Shown piece by piece: positions 26,032 through 33,070 of a stretch of 64,000 nt of DNA. The DNA lies in assembly GCF_963667135.1 (NCBI RefSeq), contig NZ_OY762974.1:1984001-2048000 (forward strand), read 5' to 3'. The DNA is from an uncultured Macellibacteroides sp. Lineage in GTDB: Bacteria > Bacteroidota > Bacteroidia > Bacteroidales > Tannerellaceae. Position numbers and translations under genes: made by a program. The notes below the pieces were generated by a model. That model was not told the origin of the DNA. It did no database searches and worked only from the letters and a program-made list of their open reading frames with translations. Within the stretch, counting starts at the first letter, position 1. Each line of letters opens with the position of its first letter.

Positions 26032-27357
26032 ATGAAGTACATTAACAATTATGACAATCTGGCTACGTACACAGCAGACGGGAACAGGCCTGTTGATAAA
26101 AGTACCGTTAGTAACATTGCAGACGGAACAGGTTTAAAATTTGAAGGCAAAAATATTATTCTTGAAAAGGAAAGTGCCGAAATAGGGGATATCTGTGTCT
26201 ACGATAAAATAACAAGGAGAAAGATGTTTGTTAAATTTAGCACATTCGCATCCGCTCTACTGCCAGTTAATTTTATTGTCGTTGGGGTTGTTTATTATAG
26301 AACTACGGACAAAGTTCATATATTGTCCGGATGGCAGGATTCGGCACAGTGGGGAGCTCCGTACCAGGTTAAACTCACAGGATTTGATTTGTCTGTTGGA
26401 GGATCATTTACTATTACTATCAATGCTACAACTACAGCGGCGATTGAGTACGCAACAACAGACACGCTTGCAGCTATCGCGACTAAAATAATGACTGCAC
26501 TAACAGCGTCAGGTTTTACATCCGCTACAGGCTGGAGTGTTACAGCCGGTGCTGATTATATAGTCGTGCAACAGAACTGGTATACGCCAAATGTAACTAT
26601 TTTCAATGTCACCGATGCATCATTAAAAATAGCTAAAACAATCTTAACAGGTAATTACCAGACCTCTTTGTCCGGTATAGTTACAGCAAATAGCCAGATT
26701 TTCAGAAATGATAAATCAGTGAGTTCATACGCAGGTGCTAATTTTGCCCGTTTTCTGGCATATTACGAAGTTAACGGAGTTGCTGATGTAAATATCCCTG
26801 TTGGCTCTTCTTCGATCGGAATTATAAAAAGGAGCGTTTTTAATTCGATTGATAACCCTGTTTTATTTGCATACTACGCTAGCTACGAATCTTATATACA
26901 GGATAGGATGACTAAGTACCCATACTCGAAGGGTACTATATTTGCTGATAACGGCAAGTCTGATACGGATAAGCTTTCTGTATCTATGTATACGAATGCT
27001 GCTGGAGTTGTTTCTCCTGCTTATCCGGCCGCCTATAAAGCAAACCGTTACGGTATAAGCGTTGATGGTCATGTTACCGGATTTGAGCCTGGGAATTGGT
27101 GGTTGCCTAGTTCTCCTGAAATGCTTAGGCTAATAAGAAACATTACCTGGGGATTAGCGGGGGTTACGGCCGGGAATGAAGATATTGTAAACAGGGCATT
27201 GGTGTTGATCGGAGGTACAAGGATTAGTGCGACAAGCTACTACTGGTGTTCAGCGGAGTCCTCCAGCTACTACGCCTGGTACTCCAATGGCATCGGCAAC
27301 ATCGCTGCGAACTCCAAGTACGGTTCGTTTGGTGTTAGGCCGGTCACCGCTTTTTAA
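26032..27357 (+). CDS. DGR target: variable receptor-binding tail protein
   Basis: A 441-residue protein whose C-terminus is the variable part of a diversity-generating retroelement. The N-terminal half is beta-rich. The last about 90 residues have the C-type-lectin-like pattern of DGR targets (GNWWLPSSPEMLRLI, then YYWCSAES and FGVRPVTAF). The last 34 codons before the stop are the VR, copied from the TR downstream. Changed residues include S, Y, Y, S, I, A, S, Y, G, F at template Tyr/Asn codons. Retargeting of receptor binding is established for this class of phage protein; the receptor here is unknown. Confidence 0.93.
   Translation: MKYINNYDNLATYTADGNRPVDKSTVSNIADGTGLKFEGKNIILEKESAEIGDICVYDKITRRKMFVKFSTFASALLPVNFIVVGVVYYRTTDKVHILSGWQDSAQWGAPYQVKLTGFDLSVGGSFTITINATTTAAIEYATTDTLAAIATKIMTALTASGFTSATGWSVTAGADYIVVQQNWYTPNVTIFNVTDASLKIAKTILTGNYQTSLSGIVTANSQIFRNDKSVSSYAGANFARFLAYYEVNGVADVNIPVGSSSIGIIKRSVFNSIDNPVLFAYYASYESYIQDRMTKYPYSKGTIFADNGKSDTDKLSVSMYTNAAGVVSPAYPAAYKANRYGISVDGHVTGFEPGNWWLPSSPEMLRLIRNITWGLAGVTAGNEDIVNRALVLIGGTRISATSYYWCSAESSSYYAWYSNGIGNIAANSKYGSFGVRPVTAF
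27253..27354 (+). repeat. DGR variable repeat (VR)
   Basis: 102 bases at the 3' end of the target gene. Aligned codon by codon with the TR, there are 16 substitutions and every one is at an A in the TR (A to C, T or G). One AAC codon of the TR is missing here. The final invariant block, GGTGTTAGGCCGGTCACC (27331-27348), is the likely initiation-of-homing segment. Confidence 0.95.
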
Positions 27358-27378
27358 AATTACTTTAAACTTTATATT

Positions 27379-27389
27379 GCGCAACGCGC
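27379..27389 (+). promoter_or_regulatory. Short hairpin downstream of the VR
   Basis: GCGC-AAC-GCGC, 21 bases after the target stop codon. Several phage DGRs need a hairpin or cruciform shortly after the VR for efficient homing. This stem is only 4 bp, so the match is weak. Confidence 0.3.
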
Positions 27390-27399
27390 CCACTTTCTT

Positions 27400-27750
27400 A
27401 TGATTGAAAAATTACAGATCTATAAAGATACTTATGTGCTTACAAATAAAATGTATGCTGTTTTTACGCAAATGGAAAAATGTCACAGGCACGTTTTAGG
27501 GAGTAAAATGCTTGATTGTGCTCTTGATTTATTCAAGTGGATAGCACTTGCAAATAAGTCGAGAGACAAAGTTGAGCGGTTAAAGTATCTGGATGAGTTT
27601 CTTTCTCAATTTGAGTTATTGAGGGTGTATTTGCGAATATGTTCTGACAATAAGATGCTAAAGCTCAATACGCTTGCAGACTTACATATACTAATAGGAA
27701 ACATATCCCGTCAGCTATCTGGCTGGAAATCCGCCACAACGAGAATGTGA
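27400..27750 (+). CDS. avd: DGR accessory variability determinant (Avd)
   Basis: A 116-residue, basic, all-helical protein with the size and pattern of Avd (IYKDTYVLTNKMYAVFTQME, then FELLRVYLRICSDNKML and the typical ending IGNISRQLSGW). Avd forms a pentameric four-helix bundle that binds the reverse transcriptase and is needed for mutagenic retrohoming. It lies between target and TR, as in the Bordetella phage DGR. Confidence 0.9.
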   Translation: MIEKLQIYKDTYVLTNKMYAVFTQMEKCHRHVLGSKMLDCALDLFKWIALANKSRDKVERLKYLDEFLSQFELLRVYLRICSDNKMLKLNTLADLHILIGNISRQLSGWKSATTRM

Positions 27751-27839
27751 CTACAGAGCGAGTTGCAGAGAGTGATATTTTAATTAAAAGGGCCCTACGC
27801 TGTCATTTTACAGCTAAGAATAAGAAAGTTAGGGAATAT

Positions 27840-27944
27840 GCGGAGTACTCCAGCAACAACGCCTGGTACTACAATGGCAACAACGGCAACATCAATGCGA
27901 ACAACAAGAACAATTCGAATGGTGTTAGGCCGGTCACCGAATTT
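27840..27944 (+). repeat. DGR template repeat (TR)
   Basis: 105 bases between avd and the RT core. Read in the frame of the VR, it has 12 Asn codons (AAC/AAT), the codon that gives the widest amino-acid choice when A is randomised and cannot become a stop. The flanking constant segments match the VR exactly. It lies in an open frame continuous with the RT. Confidence 0.95.
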
Positions 27945-27968
27945 GATAATAATATTAAATTAGTAAAA

Positions 27969-29219
27969 ATGATAAGTATTGAAGATGTATTTGAAGCGTA
28001 CTATTCCTGTAGAAAAAACAAAAGAGGGACTGAGAACGCAATTGATTTTGAGGTTAACTATGAGGAGAATTGTATAAAGCTTTGGCTTGATATTAATGAT
28101 CGTTCTTATAAACCTTCTAAATCTATAGCTTTCATCGTGACAAAGCCTCGAAGACGTGAAATATTTGCGGCAAGTTTTAGAGATAGGATAGTACACCATC
28201 TTATTGACATGAAAATAAGGCCTCTTCTGGAAGCTGATTTTATAGAAAAGACATGCAACAATCGGATAGGCAAAGGAACATCGAAATGTGTTGAATATCT
28301 AAAGGAAGATATAATACTCGTTTCAGAAAATTACACAAAAGATTGCTGGGTGGCAAAAATGGATATGAAAGGCTTCTTTATGTCTATTAGAAAGGACATA
28401 TTAACAGAAAAAATATTGGATTATATTTCTGCCAACTACTTTGAAGAAGATAGGGATGATATAAAATGGCTTACAGACATAACAGTGAACGATCATCCTG
28501 AAAAGAATTGCGTATTAAAGTCTGCCTGGAGTGAATGGAGGCTTCTTGACAAAAACAAAAGTCTGTTTTATGTTGGCGACATTTGCGGGCTGCCAATAGG
28601 AAACCTTATATCTCAGTTATTGGCCAATTTCTATTTAAATGAGTTTGATCATTATGTGAGTGAATCGCTTGGATTTTCTAACTATGGAAGATATGTAGAT
28701 GACTTTTACATCGTACATAACAATAAGGATCATATCCTGAACAGTATTCCTCTTATGAGGGCAAAGCTTGAAGAAATTGGCATAGAACTGCATCCGGATA
28801 AGTTTTATATTCAATACTACACAAGGGGTATTGAGTTAGTTGGAACTGTTATAAAGCCCGAACGAAGTTACGTGCATAACAGGACTGTAAATAATGCTTT
28901 CATGGCTATTCGTGAGCTTAATAAAATTGAAGATATTGAAGCAAATACCGGACGTTTTATTTCGATTGTTAACTCATATTTGGGGTTTATGAAGGTTAAC
29001 TGCAGCTACGCAATACGCAGAAATCTACTGGTTGAGCTAGAAAAAAAATGGTGGGATATAATTTATGTTGATGCAAATTTCGGAAAGGTAGTACTCAGGA
29101 ACAGACACAAAGAAAAAATACAGGTTAAAGAAGAAATTATTATTAATCAAGTCAAAAACAAAAGAAAAGTAAATGGAAAATCGAAATCTGATAAACGAAA
29201 AAGAAGGGAAAATTCTTGA
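27969..29219 (+). CDS. DGR reverse transcriptase
   Basis: A 416-residue group-II-like reverse transcriptase. Motifs: RREIFAASFRDRIVHHLI; catalytic D132 (KMDMKGFF); I210-G-N-L-I-S-Q216, the variant of QGxxxSP that marks DGR enzymes; and Y242-V-D-D245. No maturase or endonuclease domain follows. It copies the TR RNA with errors at adenines to give cDNA for the VR. ATG 27969 starts the conserved RT N-terminus (MISIEDVFEAYYSC); the frame is open back to a GTG at 27747 through the whole TR. Confidence 0.95.
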   Translation: MISIEDVFEAYYSCRKNKRGTENAIDFEVNYEENCIKLWLDINDRSYKPSKSIAFIVTKPRRREIFAASFRDRIVHHLIDMKIRPLLEADFIEKTCNNRIGKGTSKCVEYLKEDIILVSENYTKDCWVAKMDMKGFFMSIRKDILTEKILDYISANYFEEDRDDIKWLTDITVNDHPEKNCVLKSAWSEWRLLDKNKSLFYVGDICGLPIGNLISQLLANFYLNEFDHYVSESLGFSNYGRYVDDFYIVHNNKDHILNSIPLMRAKLEEIGIELHPDKFYIQYYTRGIELVGTVIKPERSYVHNRTVNNAFMAIRELNKIEDIEANTGRFISIVNSYLGFMKVNCSYAIRRNLLVELEKKWWDIIYVDANFGKVVLRNRHKEKIQVKEEIIINQVKNKRKVNGKSKSDKRKRRENS

Positions 29220-29403
29220 GTATAAGTCTTTTTTGTACGCAACCGATTACGTAGTAATACGCAATCAGGAAACTGGGCAAACAATCCCTGAAGATATTAA
29301 AGAAGAAAGATCCCTCGCAAGAGCCGCTATTAATGCGCTTGAATTGGAACTTAACGATCTTGCCAATCAACTCGATGAAGATAATCAAGTTGATCTAGCC
29401 TAA
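29173..29403 (+). CDS. Small phage protein after the RT
   Basis: A 76-residue acidic, helical protein (ERSLARAAINALELELNDLA) overlapping the RT 3' end by 47 bases. Proteins of this type sit between tail and lysis genes in Bacteroidales phages, with no known function. A link to the DGR is not indicated beyond position. Confidence 0.6.
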   Translation: MENRNLINEKEGKILEYKSFLYATDYVVIRNQETGQTIPEDIKEERSLARAAINALELELNDLANQLDEDNQVDLA

Positions 29404-29430
29404 GTATTAACACATAAAAAATGATGATTT

Positions 29431-29892
29431 ATGGAGATGATGAAAATGTTTGGATTTGAGCAGGAGTCTGTTTATAGAGCCCTGGCTGTTTTAGCACTAA
29501 TCTATTTTGGCGTTATGTTTGCTGTTGGTTGCGATCTGGTATCAGGAATAAAGAAGGCAAAAAAAAGAGGTGAAATGAGACGTTCAAACCTACTAAGAAT
29601 GACAGTAAAAAAACTTTCTGAATATTGGAACGTACTTCTTGCCGGGCTTGCGCCTGATATTATATGTTATGCCGTTGGGTGGTATGATCTACCATTCGCA
29701 ACGGCAATAGTGGCTCTGTTCATTGTAGGAATAGAAATTAAGTCCATTTACGAAAAAGCGGAGAATAAGAAGAAATACAAAGAAGTGGCTGAAGTAGCTG
29801 GAAAAGTTGTTGTGAACAGGGATAATATAGAAGAAGTATCAAAAGCACTTAATGAATATTTTAATAATAAAGACGATGAAAAAGGAAAGTAA
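29431..29892 (+). CDS. Phage holin family protein
   Basis: A 153-residue membrane protein with the phage holin-4 pattern: helix about 17-36 (ALAVLALIYFGVMFAVGCDL), the conserved DLVSGIKKAKKRGE loop, and two further helices around LLAGLAPDIICYAVG and ATAIVALFIVGIEI, then a charged tail. It makes inner-membrane holes at lysis. It overlaps the next gene by 17 bases. Confidence 0.85.
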   Translation: MEMMKMFGFEQESVYRALAVLALIYFGVMFAVGCDLVSGIKKAKKRGEMRRSNLLRMTVKKLSEYWNVLLAGLAPDIICYAVGWYDLPFATAIVALFIVGIEIKSIYEKAENKKKYKEVAEVAGKVVVNRDNIEEVSKALNEYFNNKDDEKGK

Positions 29893-30298
29893 ACAGGCGC
29901 GAGGAGCGAGAAACAAAAATCATGGCAACATTCTTAACAGCCCAAAAACAAAATGGATGGGAGAAGTTGATGAAATTCAAAAAAAAGACTCGAAATTTGA
30001 AGAATTCAAAGAGTCTAAATTTGGTTACAGAGCGTTAATTAAAACGCTTCAAACATATCGGATCAAACATAATTGTCAGACAATTGAGGACTTCATAAAA
30101 AGATGGGCTCCACCCATCGAAAACAACACCTCAAACTATATTTCAAGAGTGTGCAAGGAAATGCAGGTTCCTAGTGTTTATATACCAGATATCAATGATC
30201 AGGCTACAATGGTTGCATTTGCGGCCGCCATAAGTATTGTTGAGAACGGCGATCGTCCCATAATGAAAGACATTATAGAAGGATGGAGGTTGTTATGA
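29876..30298 (+). CDS. Probable phage lysin / P5-like protein
   Basis: A 140-residue protein starting at ATG 29876 (MKKESKQARG). The N-terminal ARGARNKNHGNILNSPKTKW is the pattern (RGxRNxNxGNI) of a muramidase-like family in Bacteroidales phages often labelled structural protein P5. It lies directly after the holin and before an envelope protein, so cell-wall cleavage at lysis is likely. Enzyme activity is inferred, not shown. Confidence 0.7.
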   Translation: MKKESKQARGARNKNHGNILNSPKTKWMGEVDEIQKKDSKFEEFKESKFGYRALIKTLQTYRIKHNCQTIEDFIKRWAPPIENNTSNYISRVCKEMQVPSVYIPDINDQATMVAFAAAISIVENGDRPIMKDIIEGWRLL

Positions 30299-30840
30299 AA
30301 AAATGGAATTATTTAATCTTTTCCCTTTGTCTTCTTATTGGGTTTTACATAGGAAGAAAAACAGTAACAACTGAAGTTACGGCCTATATACCACAAAAAC
30401 CAATAACCGGACACCTGGAGCCGATTATTACAAGCGAATCGAAACCAGACACTCCAAATCTTCCAATGAGGGATACTGTTTATCTTCCAGGAGATCCGGT
30501 TGTTCAGGTTGTTGATACGGCAAAGATCATTGAAGAGTACCAGCTACTAAGGAAATACAGCGAAATGCTATTTGACAATGAATATGGATCATTAAAATTA
30601 AATTCTGAAGTACAATACAATAAGCTGCAGTCTCTTGATTATAGATTTGTTCCTATTCAAAAAGTTACAACTATAAATAAGAAGAAAGTATTTGTTCCTT
30701 ATGTTAGAGGGTCATATTCGACACTTGGTTTTTTTGGAGTAGGAGGAGGTACTTATTATTATGACGTTGGATTTGACATTCAGTATCAAACAGACTTAAC
30801 AAGGTCGGGATTTGAAGCAGGAGTAAGCTATAAATTTTAA
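30295..30840 (+). CDS. Envelope protein of the lysis module (possible spanin role)
   Basis: A 181-residue protein starting in an ATGA overlap at 30295. It has an N-terminal membrane anchor (about residues 4-21), a Pro/Thr-rich periplasmic stretch, a helical segment (IIEEYQLLRKYSEML) and a C-terminal beta-rich part ending in Phe (GFEAGVSYKF), a typical outer-membrane barrel ending. It could bridge both membranes as a spanin analogue. I do not recognise a firmly characterised family. Confidence 0.6.
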   Translation: MKKWNYLIFSLCLLIGFYIGRKTVTTEVTAYIPQKPITGHLEPIITSESKPDTPNLPMRDTVYLPGDPVVQVVDTAKIIEEYQLLRKYSEMLFDNEYGSLKLNSEVQYNKLQSLDYRFVPIQKVTTINKKKVFVPYVRGSYSTLGFFGVGGGTYYYDVGFDIQYQTDLTRSGFEAGVSYKF

Positions 30841-30841
30841 T

Positions 30842-30881
30842 GTGCAAATTTAGTGCAAATAGTTGCATTTAATGTTGCAAT
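30842..30881 (+). promoter_or_regulatory. Phased TTGCA-type repeats near the phage end
   Basis: Four related motifs, GTGCAAAT (30842), GTGCAAAT (30853), GTTGCATT (30862) and GTTGCAAT (30874), spaced 10-12 bases. They lie 40-75 bases inside the attachment core. Such phasing fits arm-type integrase-binding sites or an operator. Confidence 0.45.
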
Positions 30882-30916
30882 ATACTGTATATTAGTTTAA
30901 TACATTTATTTATTTC

Positions 30917-30961
30917 CGTCTGGGGGGCGCGTGGTCGGACGTTCGAATCGTCTCACCCCGA
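30917..30961 (+). other. Phage attachment site (attR): 3' half of tRNA-Pro(GGG)
   Basis: The sequence contains the 3' side of a tRNA: anticodon loop CTGGGGG with anticodon GGG; T-arm with stem GGACG/CGTCT and loop TTCGAAT (30937-30953); acceptor 3' strand CACCCCG (30954-30960); and discriminator A (30961). No D-arm or 5' acceptor strand is present, so this is not a functional gene. A 3' tRNA fragment at a prophage edge is the classic signature of integration into a tRNA gene; the intact tRNA should be at the unseen left end. Confidence 0.82.
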
Positions 30962-30975
30962 CTAACTGATAATTA

Positions 30976-31008
30976 AGCACTTACATTAAGTTGTAGGTGC
31001 TTTTTTTT
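30976..31008 (+). terminator. Intrinsic terminator of the tRNA locus
   Basis: A 10-bp stem, AGCACTTACA / TGTAGGTGCT (one G-T pair), with a short loop, followed by an 8-base T-run. It directly follows the tRNA fragment, so it is probably the original terminator of the host tRNA gene and now also ends phage right-end transcription. Confidence 0.85.
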
Positions 31009-31072
31009 GATTTACTACGTATCACGAAATCCTTTTTTGATCCTTATTCTGGATCAAGAACAAATTCTGGGT

Positions 31073-32068
31073 CTAAGCATAAATTTTGCATAATCTGTAG
31101 AGAAAAAATTTAATGTCTGTTACCCCTCTAAACTGTCTTCTGAACTCTTTTATCTTTGCATTAAACGATTCAGCAGCTGCGTTTGTGCTTCTGCTGTTAA
31201 AGTAGTTTATAATGGTATTGTGATGTGTCTCAAAAGTTTTTCTAACTGTAGAGAATGCATTAAATCCCGCTTCTTCTACCTGGCTGAACCATTGAGCCAG
31301 TTTTGCTCTGGCCACATCAGGCGATATTTGACGGTTATAGATTTTGTAAAGACTATAAGATAGCTCGTAGCCTTTTTTAATATCAGGATAAAGTTCAAAT
31401 AATATATGTGCTCTATGCCATTGCGAAAGGGTCCATTTTTCTTCTGGTTTAAATAGCAGATACCGACTTCTGGCCAGCAACTGTTTTCGGGTATCTCCAT
31501 TTGCTAATACCTCTGGTTGATATTCAATACCCTTTTCTTTGGCTTTTTTGTAAGCTGTATTTTCCGCGTCCAGAGTTTCCCACCGATGCTTAATCCGGAT
31601 GTCCTGTACGGCTTCATAAGCCAGCTTCTGTACATGAAAACGGTCCGTTACCCGTTTAGCCCGGGGAAAGCAACTTTTGACAATCAGGTTCATATTGGCA
31701 GCCATATCTAGAGTGACTTCACGGACTATTTTGCGTTGTTGTTCTGAATAATGCTTAAGTATAAGTCTTATGATTTCATTGGATTCGGTTCCTTCAAATA
31801 TACCAACAATAGAACCTTTCTGGCCTTTTCTGGCTTTATTGGTGATGATGGTATAAAGCTCACCGTTCGAGAGGGATGTTTCATCAATGGTCAGGTAAGG
31901 TCCTAGATTTTTGGGGTAAACGATGTATTTTTCCGCATGTGGACCTTGTCTCCAATGGCGAAAATCACTTAGCTTTTCTTTATATTGTCGCTGAAAGTTA
32001 CGCCCGTTAACTCCCAGATAGATTTCAATGCTTTGACAACTGATTGCGTTAGTATCGACTAATTTCTT
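31073..32068 (-). CDS. Transposase, catalytic frame (ORF B)
   Basis: About 330 residues of DDE transposase. The catalytic triad is visible: D in LTIDETSLSNGELYTII, D in EVTLDMAANMN, and E in NAAAESFNAKIKEF. The frame opens at 32068 but has no ATG before the second catalytic Asp (first ATG at 31705), so a complete enzyme needs expression from ORF A by a +1 (or -2) shift, or an unusual start. Family: DDE_Tnp_ISL3-like, as in ISAon1-type elements of Bacteroidetes. Confidence 0.85.
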   Translation of the reverse strand, partial: KKLVDTNAISCQSIEIYLGVNGRNFQRQYKEKLSDFRHWRQGPHAEKYIVYPKNLGPYLTIDETSLSNGELYTIITNKARKGQKGSIVGIFEGTESNEIIRLILKHYSEQQRKIVREVTLDMAANMNLIVKSCFPRAKRVTDRFHVQKLAYEAVQDIRIKHRWETLDAENTAYKKAKEKGIEYQPEVLANGDTRKQLLARSRYLLFKPEEKWTLSQWHRAHILFELYPDIKKGYELSYSLYKIYNRQISPDVARAKLAQWFSQVEEAGFNAFSTVRKTFETHHNTIINYFNSRSTNAAAESFNAKIKEFRRQFRGVTDIKFFLYRLCKIYA

Positions 32069-32435
32069 TTAAAAAAGAAGCATACTCTGCGCTCATGCGA
32101 GTACCCTGTGCAACTACATTCCAATCCCTGCTTATCTTTTTAACTTCGCCTTCTATTTCAACATCCCATCGCCGTCTTTTCACACTTAAAGTAACCAACA
32201 TATTCCGTATAGGATAATCATTTATCAGACGTGGATCCATAAAACCACTTGCCTTGAATTTATAATTTTTGTATTCCTTCGGAATTTGGTTTTTCTCTTC
32301 CAGATAAATGGTCAGTGTTTTGTCATAAACATACTTTCCACTATTCCCTTTATCAAAGCCTACTATGTCAAAATATTCAAGTATTCCTTCTGGTAATATT
32401 AACTCTAATAATGATTGGTTGATATCCTTGTCCAT
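32049..32435 (-). CDS. ISAon1-type transposase N-terminal protein (ORF A)
   Basis: A 128-residue protein that forms the N-terminal region of ISAon1-type transposases (NQSLLELILPEGILEYFDI, later VKRRRWDVEIEGEV), probably a DNA-binding part. It ends 20 bases inside ORF B. A T6A4 run sits at 32067-32076, just before the overlap, where slippage could join the two frames. Confidence 0.8.
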   Translation of the reverse strand: MDKDINQSLLELILPEGILEYFDIVGFDKGNSGKYVYDKTLTIYLEEKNQIPKEYKNYKFKASGFMDPRLINDYPIRNMLVTLSVKRRRWDVEIEGEVKKISRDWNVVAQGTRMSAEYASFLKEISRY

Positions 32436-32509
32436 GCGATCGTATTTATGAAGACAAAGATATACCTTTTTAATTTTTGACCCAACTTTTGTCGTTGATC
32501 CCTTATTCT

Positions 32510-33070
32510 GTTTCGTTCTCTCTTTTTGTGTGAAAATTTAGTGCAAATTAACTGCAAATTTTATTTTCTGACTGCCGTAAAACAGCATCCGTAAAGAGTT
32601 TTTATTAAAAACATCTGCCATCTGCCACTAATCTGCTCAAAACTCTTTGCTGAAGCGGGTTCTTGAAGTGAGGGATGGCTAGTGACGGATCCATTTCATC
32701 TGTCATCTGTCACCCTTTTGCCGTAAGTGTCTTAGTGATGCCATCTTCAAATCTTAAGCGAGAGCCTTTCCCTTTTTCCTATGTAGATTAGTCGTTTTCA
32801 CTTAACTCACCAACGCTTTTCATAACGACGATTAGTCGTTAACGTAAAGTCTATTCTTCGTCTCTCAGATGAGTGATCATCGTCCTCCAACTGTGTGACC
32901 ATTGTCCCTCAGCTGAGGGACAATGGTCACACAGTTGGAGGACGAGTAACTCTTGGAGTGAAAACAACTAATCTATGCCATGAGCGGAGCTAATGATGTA
33001 AGGGAAATTAGTTTTTATCCGCTATGTAATAGCAGCGTATTGTAGTCCGGATTCTACCAAGCTACTCTTC
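32510..33070. other. Non-coding, repeat-rich region
   Basis: About 560 bases with no plausible gene. It contains a copy of the phage-end motif AAATTTAGTGCAAAT (32534-32548), an inverted pair AAAGAGTTTT/AAAACTCTTT (32593 and 32639), short direct repeats (ATCTGCC, CATCTGTC), and an outer inverted repeat (32784-32803 with 32956-32975, 18 of 20 matching) enclosing a perfect 64-bp palindrome. It looks like remnants of non-autonomous elements. Confidence 0.6.
32881..32944. repeat. Perfect 64-bp palindrome
   Basis: Both strands read the same from 32881 to 32944, with the centre at CAGCTG and no spacer. Half-site begins CGTCCTCCAACTGTGTGACC. It could form a 32-bp cruciform or RNA hairpin. It lies downstream of the histidine kinase gene but has no T-run, so it is not a standard terminator. 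Confidence 0.9.

Larger units (their letters stand above)
31051..32501 (-). mobile_element. Insertion sequence, ISL3/ISAon1-like, complete
   Basis: A 1451-bp element with imperfect terminal inverted repeats (left GGATCAAGAACAAATTCTGG; right end, read inward, GGATCAACGACAAAAGTTGG; about 20 of 26 bases match). It is flanked by identical 8-bp direct repeats, CTTATTCT, at 31043-31050 and 32502-32509, which are target duplications. An 8-bp duplication fits the ISL3 family. It encodes two overlapping frames on the minus strand. Intact ends and duplications imply a recent insertion, about 90 bp outside the phage attachment site. Confidence 0.9.

Noticed and set aside
27747-27968. GTG 27747 as the real start of the reverse transcriptase
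   Set aside because: The conserved RT domain begins at ATG 27969 and the preceding residues are the template repeat; kept only as a finding.
30917-30961. A complete, working tRNA gene
   Set aside because: No D-arm or 5' acceptor strand is present upstream; only the 3' half can be folded.
31073-31705. A short stand-alone transposase starting at ATG 31705
   Set aside because: The frame extends to 32068 and the missing part contains the first catalytic Asp, so the short form would be inactive.
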